From Echinimonas agarilytica (lineage in GTDB: Bacteria > Pseudomonadota > Gammaproteobacteria > Enterobacterales > Neiellaceae), in contig NZ_JAMQGP010000008.1 of the NCBI RefSeq assembly GCF_023703465.1, forward strand, positions 51,527 to 115,526: a DNA stretch of 64,000 nucleotides, written 5' to 3'. Numbering within the stretch: position 1 is the first letter of the stretch; every line of letters starts with the position of its first letter. Shown piece after piece: positions 37,988 to 45,780 of the stretch. The translations under genes and the position numbers were made by a program. Below the pieces are notes generated by a model. That model was not told where the DNA came from, searched no databases, and worked only from the letters and a program-made list of their open reading frames with translations.

Positions 37988-39401
37988 AGTAGTTCATCTC
38001 TTTAAATAGGACGGTAAGCTCGTCTAGCTTGGTGCCCTTACACTCTGAAGCCTTAATCGTGGCCAGCGGCCAATTTAATACATCACTGGGTTGCACGGCT
38101 TGCTTTATACGCTCAAATATATTGTGGTTCAATGCATGGTTATCCATGGTAGCCAGTTGAACTACCTGCATTTTCAGACGGCAGCTGTAGGCCCATACAA
38201 ATAATTTTTCAATCGCCTGCGATAGCTGATGCGCACCAAATTTATCTAAGTAAAAAATAACAGCACAATCAAATAGGGTTCTAATGTAGCTATCGCCTGT
38301 GCGAGTTCGGGAGCCATAACTATTTAGGGTGCGTAATATCTTACACGCTAGTTCATCAAGTTCATGTCCCAACACCTTAAACGGTTTTTCCTGATTGCCT
38401 TTATGCTCTGTTGCCACGATTGCGGTAATTTGCTGCTGATAATGGCTGGTCATCTCAAAAAAACGGCGACCGTTTATCACCATTTGATCTAGATGAAAGG
38501 GAAAACCCATAGACTGATGATCGATTTTCCGCTGATACTGATGATTGTATTCATCCACAAAATGGTGAGAGATACGAAGTGGTTCAACATAAGGGTACAG
38601 CGCCACTTGTTCTAGGTTTACCCCTTTAAATAAGCCCACCTTCGACTTACCAAAGTATTGCGCCGAGTTGCCATGTGCCCAGTTGCGAATACGATACAGG
38701 TAATTGGCAAACAACTGTTCAAGCTGTTTGCTTTCTAGGCTTTCCCAATGACTAACCGACTGTGCTTTAAGCGCCACTTCCGACTCCGCAAACTCACGCA
38801 GGTGAAACGCTTTTAATAGATCGTGTGGGGCTAAGTCTCGGCCTCTGGCGTTTTGTGAGTCAAAAAACTGGAATGCTTCAGATACGTCATCAAGTACAAA
38901 GGTGACAACTTGGCAGCGGTTAAGTAAAAAATCGATGTCGGATTCGGTAAAGTCGGGACGAGCAACGGCCCGTTTAGCCGCCATAAAATTTTGGTGCAGG
39001 TTGCGGTGTGATATATCGCTACTAAAGCGTTGACGATTTAAAAACACACTAACAGGTGCAACAAGAGTATCAAGTGTGCTCTTTACATCTTGGCGTTTTA
39101 ACCCTTTCAAACGTACATCAATTAGCGCTTTTACCAACAGCATTAAGGTTAAGGTGCGCTGCTGACCATCAACAATATCCAGTTGATTATTACCGCTGTC
39201 ATTATAGCGATGAAAAACCACAGCCCCCAGACGATAGGCAGATTTGTCTCGGTATACTTTTAGATCATTCAATAAATCCGCTAAGTTTACCTGCGTCCAT
39301 TTATAAGGCCGCTGATAGGCGGGAATAGCCAACGTAGAGATAGCCAATAAGGCTCTAACTGAGGTTATTTTTTTATCGAGATGTTTATCCAAAGTATCCA
39401 T
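37977..39401 (-). CDS. DUF262 protein paired with DUF262-DUF1524
   Basis: 474 residues. DUF262 core: IPAYQRPYKWTQVNLADLLNDL (about 27-48), RLGAVVFHRY and LDIVDGQQRTLTLMLLVKAL (about 75-94). The C-terminal 250 residues are helical; I see no complete HNH signature like that in its partner, though a degenerate DUF1524 cannot be excluded. First gene of the three-gene block. Two different DUF262 proteins overlapping by 11 bp suggests they form a hetero-oligomer. Confidence 0.86.
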   Translation of the reverse strand: MDTLDKHLDKKITSVRALLAISTLAIPAYQRPYKWTQVNLADLLNDLKVYRDKSAYRLGAVVFHRYNDSGNNQLDIVDGQQRTLTLMLLVKALIDVRLKGLKRQDVKSTLDTLVAPVSVFLNRQRFSSDISHRNLHQNFMAAKRAVARPDFTESDIDFLLNRCQVVTFVLDDVSEAFQFFDSQNARGRDLAPHDLLKAFHLREFAESEVALKAQSVSHWESLESKQLEQLFANYLYRIRNWAHGNSAQYFGKSKVGLFKGVNLEQVALYPYVEPLRISHHFVDEYNHQYQRKIDHQSMGFPFHLDQMVINGRRFFEMTSHYQQQITAIVATEHKGNQEKPFKVLGHELDELACKILRTLNSYGSRTRTGDSYIRTLFDCAVIFYLDKFGAHQLSQAIEKLFVWAYSCRLKMQVVQLATMDNHALNHNIFERIKQAVQPSDVLNWPLATIKASECKGTKLDELTVLFKEMNYYEQ

Positions 39402-39418
39402 ACTTGCCTGTTACCTCT

Positions 39419-39549
39419 TTATCTTTTCAAACGGTATGCGAGTTTTCCCCATGGGCGCTCTTGCATCATGCCATAAGAGTCGCTTTTCGCCGCAAGTTCG
39501 TCACAGCTTGCCAAAGGGATGAATTGAGCTCTGTTTGTTTAATCGCCAT
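39419..39549 (-). pseudogene. Probable relic of an hsdM 5' end
   Basis: The minus strand from ATG 39549 reads MAIKQTELNSSLWQ, close to the common type I HsdM N-terminus (MAIKKSELYSSLW...), then shifts frame: the next frame continues SCDELAAKSDSYGMMQERPW to a stop at 39419. SCDEL is the expected HsdM continuation. So only about 20 codons of hsdM identity remain, broken by one frameshift, directly upstream of the DUF262 block. It suggests an older type I system was replaced here. Evidence is short, hence modest confidence. Confidence 0.45.
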
Positions 39550-39580
39550 GTTTGTGAAGCCTTAAATAGAAATCGGGCTG

Positions 39581-39820
39581 CTATAATTGTTCTGTATTTA
39601 AACCAGCAGCTTTTAAGCGCGTAGTGAGATTGCGCATTTTAGAAAATTCAGTCCCGAAGCTGCTTTTTAAGCCTACGCCTTCACAGAACTCTTTAGCTGT
39701 GATGCTTTTAAGCTCATCCGCATACTTGATCATTTGCAGATGCATTTCTGCTGTGTATTGATTGCGAGGAGCATCATTTAAGGCTTGTTTAATGCTGTCG
39801 AAGATGGCTTGCTCAGTCAT
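39581..39820 (-). CDS. Small HTH-like protein
   Basis: 79 residues: MTEQAIFDSIKQALNDAPRN, then EFCEGVGLKSSFGTEFSKMRNLTTRLKAAGL, a helix-turn-helix-like end. From memory, near-identical small proteins recur on Vibrio and Alteromonas mobile islands as putative transcription factors. It lies between the hsdM relic and the AlpA gene, with 178 bp of non-coding DNA upstream. Regulation of the island is likely but target unknown. Confidence 0.7.
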   Translation of the reverse strand: MTEQAIFDSIKQALNDAPRNQYTAEMHLQMIKYADELKSITAKEFCEGVGLKSSFGTEFSKMRNLTTRLKAAGLNTEQL

Positions 39821-39998
39821 GTTTTGCGCCTTAGGTATGCATACATTTACGTATCTTTAGCTAATTTATATAAATTAGCTAAGCAGGGTATCTAAGACAA
39901 GCACTATTCCTTATAGAATTGCCCATCAAACAACAGAGAATAATGCGCTGTGAATTTTTCTCAAGATATCTAACACAAAAGCTCCGACCCTCAGAGCG

Positions 39999-40205
39999 TT
40001 ACAACTCAGCTTGCTCTAGCTTGCTCATCAACCAGTCATCAACCTCGCTTTCAAGCCAGGCTTTGCGCTTGCCCATAACGGTATAGTTTCCAGGAAACTC
40101 ACCTGCTTTAATCAGGATATAGATGCTACTGCGGCACAGTGTTGTTTTGTCCATAACTTGTTGTAACTTTAAAAATCTCATGTTGGGTTTCTCATGTGTG
40201 TTCAT
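39999..40205 (-). CDS. AlpA-family regulator / excisionase-like protein
   Basis: 68 residues. AlpA core: MRFLKLQQVMDKTTLCRSSIYILIKAGEFPGN (HTH) and MGKRKAWLESEVDDWL, the typical AlpA end. In P4-like islands AlpA proteins act as excisionases or activate the integrase; from memory, the directionality factor RdfM of yicC-type islands is of this kind. A second, frameshifted AlpA lies in island 2 at 54356. Start could be either Met1 or Met9. Confidence 0.85.
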   Translation of the reverse strand: MNTHEKPNMRFLKLQQVMDKTTLCRSSIYILIKAGEFPGNYTVMGKRKAWLESEVDDWLMSKLEQAEL

Positions 40206-40345
40206 CTCACAACATGGGCTGGCGTATTATTTTTTAACTGAAATTACCCTCTAAGGCCCGATTCAAAAGTATTTCAGGCATATGTCATATAGGTGCAATA
40301 GCCCCCAAGCCGTTGCTTTACGTTATTCATACACAGGAGATTGAT

Positions 40346-40429
40346 ATGCCTTATGTCTTTATCGCTGGCTTCATGACTGGAGTTAGCCTGTATCACTATG
40401 CCAAAGGAGATAGCGAATGCTCTGGTTAG
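40346..40429 (+). CDS. Tiny ORF 1 (27 aa), single hydrophobic segment
   Basis: MPYVFIAGFMTGVSLYHYAK... , 27 residues, with ACAGGAGA seven bases upstream of the ATG. Residues 3-17 are hydrophobic, so a one-pass membrane peptide is plausible. It overlaps the next tiny ORF, whose ribosome site (AAAGGAGA) lies inside it. A good ribosome site plus overlap argues that it is translated. Function unknown. Confidence 0.6.
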   Translation: MPYVFIAGFMTGVSLYHYAKGDSECSG

Positions 40430-40503
40430 CTCCTACCCCAATTGCTCAAGTGTTTATTGCAGGAGTCTCTGCAGGGTATGCCTGGGCCAAAAGCGTTGAT
40501 TGA
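40417..40503 (+). CDS. Tiny ORF 2 (28 aa), single hydrophobic segment
   Basis: MLWLAPTPIAQVFIAGVSAG plus YAWAKSVD, 28 residues, overlapping tiny ORF 1 by 13 bp with AAAGGAGA eight bases before the ATG. It shares the pattern FIAG-x3-G-x-x-YxxAK with ORF 1, so the two look like diverged duplicates. A strong terminator follows 30 bp later, giving a compact two-gene transcript. Confidence 0.6.
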   Translation: MLWLAPTPIAQVFIAGVSAGYAWAKSVD

Positions 40504-40532
40504 GTTTTAAGTCAACACAAAGCGATACCTCA

Positions 40533-40566
40533 AGAAGGGATGCCAATAGGCATCCCTTCTTTGTTT
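40533..40566 (+). terminator. Strong terminator after tiny ORFs
   Basis: Perfect 11-bp stem GAAGGGATGCC (40534-40544) and GGCATCCCTTC (40549-40559), loop AATA, followed by TTTGTTT. Confidence 0.9.
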
Positions 40567-40619
40567 CTGAATTAGAAAAGTGCATGGCCATGCTTAATAC
40601 AGGCTGCGGAGAATGATTT

Positions 40620-41096
40620 ATGAGCGAGTTAAAAAGTAAGAGAGAAGCCCTAATCGGCCCTTTGAGTGTTGGGGAGGTGTTGGATGCAGCAGCCAATATT
40701 GTTGCGGAGCGTTTTATCTCTTCCGATGTTTACAGCAGTGCTGACAAAGTAAAGGAGTATTTAAAATTTAAATTGGTCCCATACGAGCGTGAGGTCTTTG
40801 GCGTCATGTTCCTGACCAGCCAACACGCCTTGATTGATTTTGAGGAGCTGTTCTTTGGCACGGTGAACATGACTACGGTCTATCCCAGAGAGATTGTGAA
40901 GGCGGCGCTTAAGAACAATGCGGCAGCCGTCATTCTGGCGCACAACCATCCATCAGGAGAGCCAGAGCCTTCTCAGGCTGATAGAAATATCACCCAGCGT
41001 ATTCAGCAGGCTTTGTCGCTGGTGGATATAGACGTTCTCGACCACATCATTGTGGGCAAGGAATCAATGTCATTTGCTGAAAGAGGTCTGATATGA
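40620..41096 (+). CDS. Island RadC-like JAB-domain protein
   Basis: 158 residues, only the JAB/MPN part of RadC: FGVMFLTSQHALIDFEELFFGTV, then VILAHNHPSGEPEPSQADRN (metal-binding H-x-H...D) and VDVLDHIIVGKE-like end. Lacks the N-terminal helical half of core radC (5082). Short RadC proteins of this type are hallmarks of integrative elements; their function is unproven, with anti-restriction and element stabilisation both suggested. Overlaps the DUF2787 gene by 4 bp. Confidence 0.9.
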   Translation: MSELKSKREALIGPLSVGEVLDAAANIVAERFISSDVYSSADKVKEYLKFKLVPYEREVFGVMFLTSQHALIDFEELFFGTVNMTTVYPREIVKAALKNNAAAVILAHNHPSGEPEPSQADRNITQRIQQALSLVDIDVLDHIIVGKESMSFAERGLI

Positions 41097-41503
41097 GCCA
41101 CTCGATTATTCGACACCGAGGCCTAAGATTGCCTGCTCGCTTCTATAGAAAGCTGGAATCCATTTTGGCTAAGAACCCAGGCATTCAAACTGGCGGCATC
41201 ACTCTGAACTTTCGGGATGAAAACTATAGTGCTGAGCATGGAGGTTATCACCCCGTTGAAATTCGTCTCGACAAGGAAGGGGACAAGTGGATCCTCTGTT
41301 ATGTCACAGACTTTGCTTATGCTGGTCTTGCAGCAGAGTTGGAGAAGGATATAGATGTCTGCTTTATCAGCGAGCTCTTCTACAGTCGCCTAACGGGAAT
41401 GATGCCACTGGGACGGGTAAAGCCGTTCGTCCGTACCTTCATTGAAAACTTCATCGCCTACTGTGATATGGGTGTTTACAAGCTGGAACTCAGTACAGAT
41501 TAA
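41093..41503 (+). CDS. DUF2787-family protein
   Basis: 136 residues. The central region GGITLNFRDENYSAEHGGYH followed by PVEIRLDKEGDKW matches the DUF2787 family as I remember it; members are found beside RadC on Vibrio and Alteromonas islands. No catalytic motif is obvious. It is translationally coupled to the radC-like gene (ATGA), which suggests the two act together. Confidence 0.75.
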   Translation: MSHSIIRHRGLRLPARFYRKLESILAKNPGIQTGGITLNFRDENYSAEHGGYHPVEIRLDKEGDKWILCYVTDFAYAGLAAELEKDIDVCFISELFYSRLTGMMPLGRVKPFVRTFIENFIAYCDMGVYKLELSTD

Positions 41504-41624
41504 GTTCAAGTTCCCATTTTGGTCTTTTGGGAACTTTGCAGGCCTTGTTCTATAAGGCTTTGCTTCAAACCTACCCTCTGAGCTTCCTCAAACTACCATT
41601 TCAAACGGAAAAAGGAACCTAGCC

Positions 41625-42185
41625 ATGGCAGAAGTCCAAGCGGTTAAAGAGCCTGACACCATTCGTTTAGTGAGTCACCTACTTACAAGGCATCATAGCC
41701 AGCAGATGGCTGATATCTGGAACATTGGTCTAAACCTAGCGTTACGGATCTCAGATCTGCTATCGATTAAGTTTAGTGATATTGAGGAGGACCGACTGGT
41801 TCTCCGAGAACAAAAGACTGGCAAACATGCCAACATTCAACTGAACCCCAAAGCCTTACAAATCATCCATAGGATTAAGGAGGAACATCCAAGCCATATC
41901 TACCTGTTTCAATCCTACCGAAACAAACAAGCCATCAACCGGTCTCCTAGACCATTAACACGTCGAGCTGTAAGCAAAGCTCTTGGAACAATAGGTGAGG
42001 AGATTAAGTTACCACTTGGCACTCACTCAATGCGCAAGACCCGAGGCTATCACCTGTACAAATCAACCAAAGACATTGCCCGAGTCATGAAGATGCTCAG
42101 GCATAGCTCTGAAGGTGTCACCCTTCGTTACATCGGGCTCACACAAGAAGAAGTCGATAAAGACTTTAAGGAGTTGGAGCTATGA
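41625..42185 (+). CDS. Minimal tyrosine recombinase (catalytic domain only)
   Basis: 186 residues. Arg in ALRISDLLSIKFSDIEED (about 42), Lys in QKTGKHANI, THSMRKTRGYHL (H-x-x-R), His in MLRHSSEGVTLRYIGL with the nucleophile Tyr. All catalytic residues are present but the N-terminal core-binding domain is missing, as in FimB/FimE-like and other short recombinases. It is in mid-island, so it is not the island integrase; it may invert or resolve a nearby site. Followed by a terminator. Confidence 0.88.
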   Translation: MAEVQAVKEPDTIRLVSHLLTRHHSQQMADIWNIGLNLALRISDLLSIKFSDIEEDRLVLREQKTGKHANIQLNPKALQIIHRIKEEHPSHIYLFQSYRNKQAINRSPRPLTRRAVSKALGTIGEEIKLPLGTHSMRKTRGYHLYKSTKDIARVMKMLRHSSEGVTLRYIGLTQEEVDKDFKELEL

Positions 42186-42286
42186 TACCCAACCTAACAA
42201 GTACTTGTAGGAGAGTGAAGTGCTAGATGGGTTGTACAATATGTGCAGGAGTGGATTTCTAGCCACCTGCAACATCGTACATATTA

Positions 42287-42316
42287 ATAGGAGGGTAATG
42301 CCCTCCTTTATTTTTT
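42287..42316 (+). terminator. Terminator after the minimal recombinase
   Basis: Stem AGGAGGG (42289-42295) and CCCTCCT (42301-42307), loop TAATG, then TTATTTTTT. A second stem-loop (GCAGG..GTGG / CCACCTGC) lies at 42245-42270 and may stabilise the message. Confidence 0.8.
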
Positions 42317-42335
42317 CGCATTAGACAATCAAAAT

Positions 42336-42998
42336 CTAACGGGTTGTTCTACTACAATCAAACGACCTTCGCCGATCACCATAATGCTTAGATTTAGGTT
42401 TAGCAAAGTAACTAAACCTGAAGAACAATTCGTTGTACTCCTCCGCAAGGCGCTTACTGTGAATGTTTACATAGTGAATTGGATTTTTTGGGAAATGCAC
42501 GAGCCCACCCACATCATCAAAATCAAGACCCAATGCACTTGCCCATGCCTTTACAATTCTTGAAGCCATATTGTTACCTGTCGCTTCGTAGTTACCTAGA
42601 GTGTGGTATGCGTCTTTGTTTAGCAAAATGATTACGTGAAAGTGGTTCGCTCGTGCATTTTCTCTCTCTGAGCACCAAATGTAGTTAGGGCGACACCTGT
42701 AGCTCCTAGAGCCTGCTTTATGCTTTCTATTTCGATCAGCTTCAATCTGAGCATCGAGTGACCCCATAAACCTAGTTATGTGACGGTTACTTTTCAGCTC
42801 TAACTCTTCGGGTACATGAAGGTCCACACGAATAGCACATACTCTAGAGTATTGAGACAAGTACCTGTCGATAACTATTTTGCCTGCTGCAAGGTAGTTT
42901 TCTATGAGAGGACCATAACTGGTTATTACTTTCAGGCCTTGGTAGTAAGGTCCATAGTGAAGCTTTAGTGAAGGAGTGCCTTTAAGACGTTTGTTCAT
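42336..42998 (-). CDS. Inovirus Gp2-like (YagK/YfjJ) protein
   Basis: 220 residues from the ATG at 42998, preceded by TTAGGA; an upstream extension is unlikely. The region RVCAIRVDLHVPEELEL, later IWCSERENARANHFHVIILL and FPKNPIHYVNI resemble the inovirus Gp2/YagK family, related to replication initiators with an HUH-like H-F-H-V strand. Such genes occur on satellite-like islands and may support replication of the excised circle. Catalytic Tyr not assigned. Opposite strand to its neighbours. Confidence 0.7.
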   Translation of the reverse strand: MNKRLKGTPSLKLHYGPYYQGLKVITSYGPLIENYLAAGKIVIDRYLSQYSRVCAIRVDLHVPEELELKSNRHITRFMGSLDAQIEADRNRKHKAGSRSYRCRPNYIWCSERENARANHFHVIILLNKDAYHTLGNYEATGNNMASRIVKAWASALGLDFDDVGGLVHFPKNPIHYVNIHSKRLAEEYNELFFRFSYFAKPKSKHYGDRRRSFDCSRTTR

Positions 42999-43676
42999 GA
43001 TTATTCCTAAGGTTGTATTAATCCATAGGAATAGGAACTCCATTATTTTTTAACTGCTCTAGAACAAATAGAGCTAGGTATATTAGTTATACCAACACCA
43101 GAACCTTATAGCCTTGCTTGGCTCAATAGCGCCAATCGTCAGGAATGTTTACTCCAGTTACTCTCCAATTAAGTTACTCACAAGCACTAAAAGTCCTCTG
43201 CAACCACTTGTTCATGACCTAGGCAAAGTACAAAGCTCATCTTACGCTGATGAGGCTTATGACACTAAGCAGAGTCACAAAGAGATAGCGAGGGAGAAAA
43301 CTAAGTCTTTAGAGCAAGTCCTCTCTTCTATGCTCGATGACTAACCTTACCTCTGACCAATAACTACCCCACCTGATTCTTCGCAACAAAGGAGTAAGAG
43401 CTCTTCAAGCCTCGCTCTCAAATTTCGCATTTTTTACTGTTAGGACCCATTGTAGGGTTGAAAAAATCACTTAGATTCGCTATTCACCCCAGGATTTGAA
43501 TAACCGTCCCCAGCAAAAATCATAACCTACTGATAAATAGGCAAACAAAAAACTCTTACCAGGTAAGGTTATCATGCAAAGATTAGCAATCTATTACCTT
43601 TTAGTTAGGCTTTTGTTACTGTATTGTTATTGAATTATTTCTTGATAGTTACCATGTTTTTGAAAGGGTCTCTTGT
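42999..43676. other. Long region without a supported gene; possible transfer or control site
   Basis: About 680 bp. An open frame at 43114-43344 (TTG start, 76 codons, ending EQVLSSMLDD) has no ribosome site and I do not accept it as a gene. From 43345 no ORF is visible. The palindrome CTTACCAGGTAAG at 43555-43567 and further TTACC motifs nearby are the only structure I see. In yicC-type mobilizable islands a non-coding segment carries oriT; this is a candidate place but there is no direct match. Confidence 0.4.
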
Positions 43677-44618
43677 ATGAGTCAGTACCAGTTCTCAAGT
43701 AATAGTTTAAGAGTGTGTCAATTTTGCCTTTCTTATCTCAGGGATAAGGGCTTCGATATTTGTTGCGAAGACACGGAGAGTACTAAGGTAATTTGTAAGG
43801 CTATCAATGATGCATCTGGAGGCTTTAGCTGGATTAGAGAGGATCAGAAAGCTCCTCGTTCACAAGATGTAGCGGAGGCCCACAATAAGGCTGTGAGTGG
43901 GCTTTTGTCAGATGACGAGCTTGAATGGATTGATATAGAAAATCCAAGACAGTGCAATTGGTTATCAACCTATTTGGAAAAACTGGCTCCAGCAGACTAT
44001 GAGGATTTATTCGCTGGTGAGATCGAGCTTAACCAAGTAAGGCTTCGCCATTCATTGCTCAATCGAAAGCCTATCCCAAGCCTATACAGTGAAAGAGTTA
44101 AGAGCATTTTTGCTTTCTTCGATAGAGTTCACCGCTCTCGGTACAGTATTGATCAAAAAAGAGAAATTAATGCTCTTTATAGAAGGGCTTGGGGCGAACT
44201 CTCTTCTAAGAGAAAACTTGATAAATGGTTAAAGCCTAAAGATGAAGAGCAGCTAGAGTGGGTAATTGAGTATTACAATAAACACTCAGATAAGTACAAA
44301 GGCTCTTATAATTGTCTCAGGTTCATCGACCTCTTTGAGCCAAAAGCTAAATATTGGGGACTCGTTCTTCTTTTTGATCTGTGGACCGACAGCTCTGATC
44401 GTACGCTATTCATCAAACAGATGAAGAACTCTTGGAACCAAAAAAAGCATAAGAAAGCTCTAGGTGACAAAAAAATCTACAGTATTCCCTTATCTCCAGA
44501 TACGAAAGATATGCTTGATGAGATCGTTGAAATGAAAGAAAGCAAAATCTACTTAGAAATAGAAAGAATGATTAAGAAAACTCACGAGGAGTTATCAAGC
44601 TCCCGTGAGGCCTCATAA
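43677..44618 (+). CDS. Unknown island protein, 313 aa
   Basis: 313 residues, MSQYQFSSNSLRVCQFCLSY onward. Soluble, Trp- and charge-rich, helical; a CxxC (CQFC) near residue 14 and two further Cys (ICCEDT) near 29 could bind metal, but no complete zinc motif is clear. I do not recognise a family. It stands alone after the non-coding stretch 42999-43676, 65 bp before the MNT/HepT pair. Confidence 0.65.
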   Translation: MSQYQFSSNSLRVCQFCLSYLRDKGFDICCEDTESTKVICKAINDASGGFSWIREDQKAPRSQDVAEAHNKAVSGLLSDDELEWIDIENPRQCNWLSTYLEKLAPADYEDLFAGEIELNQVRLRHSLLNRKPIPSLYSERVKSIFAFFDRVHRSRYSIDQKREINALYRRAWGELSSKRKLDKWLKPKDEEQLEWVIEYYNKHSDKYKGSYNCLRFIDLFEPKAKYWGLVLLFDLWTDSSDRTLFIKQMKNSWNQKKHKKALGDKKIYSIPLSPDTKDMLDEIVEMKESKIYLEIERMIKKTHEELSSSREAS

Positions 44619-44683
44619 TGACAATAAGAGTGGTATGATTGAGCAACCGCTGAGAAAAACGTTAAGACTCGAAGGTACTGATA

Positions 44684-45061
44684 GTGATATCAACTAGCGC
44701 AATTACCGAGGCGATTACCAGCTTTTTACCTAGCTCAAAGCTAATCTACCTCTTTGGTTCGCAAGCAAATGAAACAGCAACATCTCAGAGTGATGTTGAC
44801 CTAGCAATTCTTTTACCCCGAAAGCTTGACCCAGTTGAGCGCTTTGACCTTCAAGAAAAACTGGCTAGACAGTTCAGGCAAGATGTCGATTTAGTTGACT
44901 TGCTATCAGCCTCAACCGTTCTTCAGCATCAAGTGGTTCAATCAGGTAAGCTCCTATGGGGCGTTGAAGATGACCAAGCTAAATTTGAAATGCAGGTACT
45001 CTCTATGTACCAACACCTGAATGAGGAACGCTCAGAGATCCTGAAGCAATATCAATCATGA
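44684..45061 (+). CDS. mntA: MNT-type nucleotidyltransferase antitoxin
   Basis: 125 residues from GTG 44684. Minimal nucleotidyltransferase: LFGSQANETATSQSDVDLAILL gives the GS...DxD catalytic motif. In MNT/HepT systems the antitoxin adenylylates a Tyr of HepT and blocks its RNase activity. The TGA overlaps the hepT ATG. The antitoxin is intact while the toxin frame is broken. Confidence 0.9.
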   Translation: MISTSAITEAITSFLPSSKLIYLFGSQANETATSQSDVDLAILLPRKLDPVERFDLQEKLARQFRQDVDLVDLLSASTVLQHQVVQSGKLLWGVEDDQAKFEMQVLSMYQHLNEERSEILKQYQS

Positions 45062-45466
45062 ATGACGTTATCATCAATAAAATTGCAACCTTAGAGCACT
45101 GCCTTAAACGCATTCAAGACGTCTACCAAGAAGCAGGCGCAGGGTTCGATACTGACTACACACGACAAGACTCCGTGATTTTGAATCTACAACGTGCCAG
45201 TGAAGCGTGACTTAGCCAATATCATCAACAAACAACGCAAGACTGGAATCCCTCAAAGCAGCCGAGACAGCTTTGAATTACTCAGCAAAGCCAATCTACT
45301 ACCTGTCGAGCTTTCTCAAAATCTCCAGAAAATGGTTGGCCTAAGGAATGTCGCTGTTCATGACTACCAAACCCTGAACCTAGCCATTGTTAAACATGTT
45401 GTAGAAAACAGGCTGAATGACTTTGAAGATTTTTGTAATGTTATGAAATCCATCGGTTCTGAATAA
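45058..45466 (+). pseudogene. hepT: HepT RNase toxin, frameshifted
   Basis: The frame from ATG 45058 reads MNDVIINKIATLEHCLKRIQ and ends at a TGA (45208-45210) just after NLQRASEA. The next frame continues the family sequence at once (VKRDLANIINKQRKTGIPQS ... VGLRNVAVHDYQ) to 45466, and includes the catalytic R-x4-H-x-Y (RNVAVHDY). So one base lesion near 45205 separates the N-terminal third from the HEPN active site. Most likely an inactivated toxin; a sequencing error would give the same picture. Confidence 0.85.
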
Positions 45467-45474
45467 CTCCAAAC

Positions 45475-45603
45475 CAAATGGTGGGTACATTGGTGGGTAA
45501 ACCTCCACTCCAAGCCATCACAAGTATCGCAACAAACTGAATAGTTTGAATAATTTAAATATTTTTAAAAATGTAAAATATTCAGATCCAGAATATTGAA
45601 TGA
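45475..45603 (+). other. attR of island 1 / attachment junction B
   Basis: Two GGTGGGTA octamers (45480-45487, 45492-45499) lie left of a copy of the yicC 3' end at 45583-45603 (CAGATCCAGAATATTGAATGA), which would still encode QIQNIE-stop. With attL at 21651 this brackets island 1 (about 23.9 kb). The displaced tail has no yicC body before it, as expected after integration. Confidence 0.85.
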
Positions 45604-45780
45604 CAAATTTTCTAGTATACTTCAGGCTTAAATTGGCAATTTAACGTGACATTTTAAGGTTTAGTCACCATTTATCCTAGCCAATAAAGAAATAAGTTAA
45701 TTTAGGCCCCAAGTAATGACTTTTGGTCCACTTTTCTCCTCATTATTCGCAATTTTTGTTCCGAATAATGAGGGAAATTG

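Noticed and set aside
43114-43344. 76-codon frame with TTG start in island 1
   Set aside because: No ribosome site, no recognised motif and it lies in a region otherwise without genes; described under the non-coding stretch instead.
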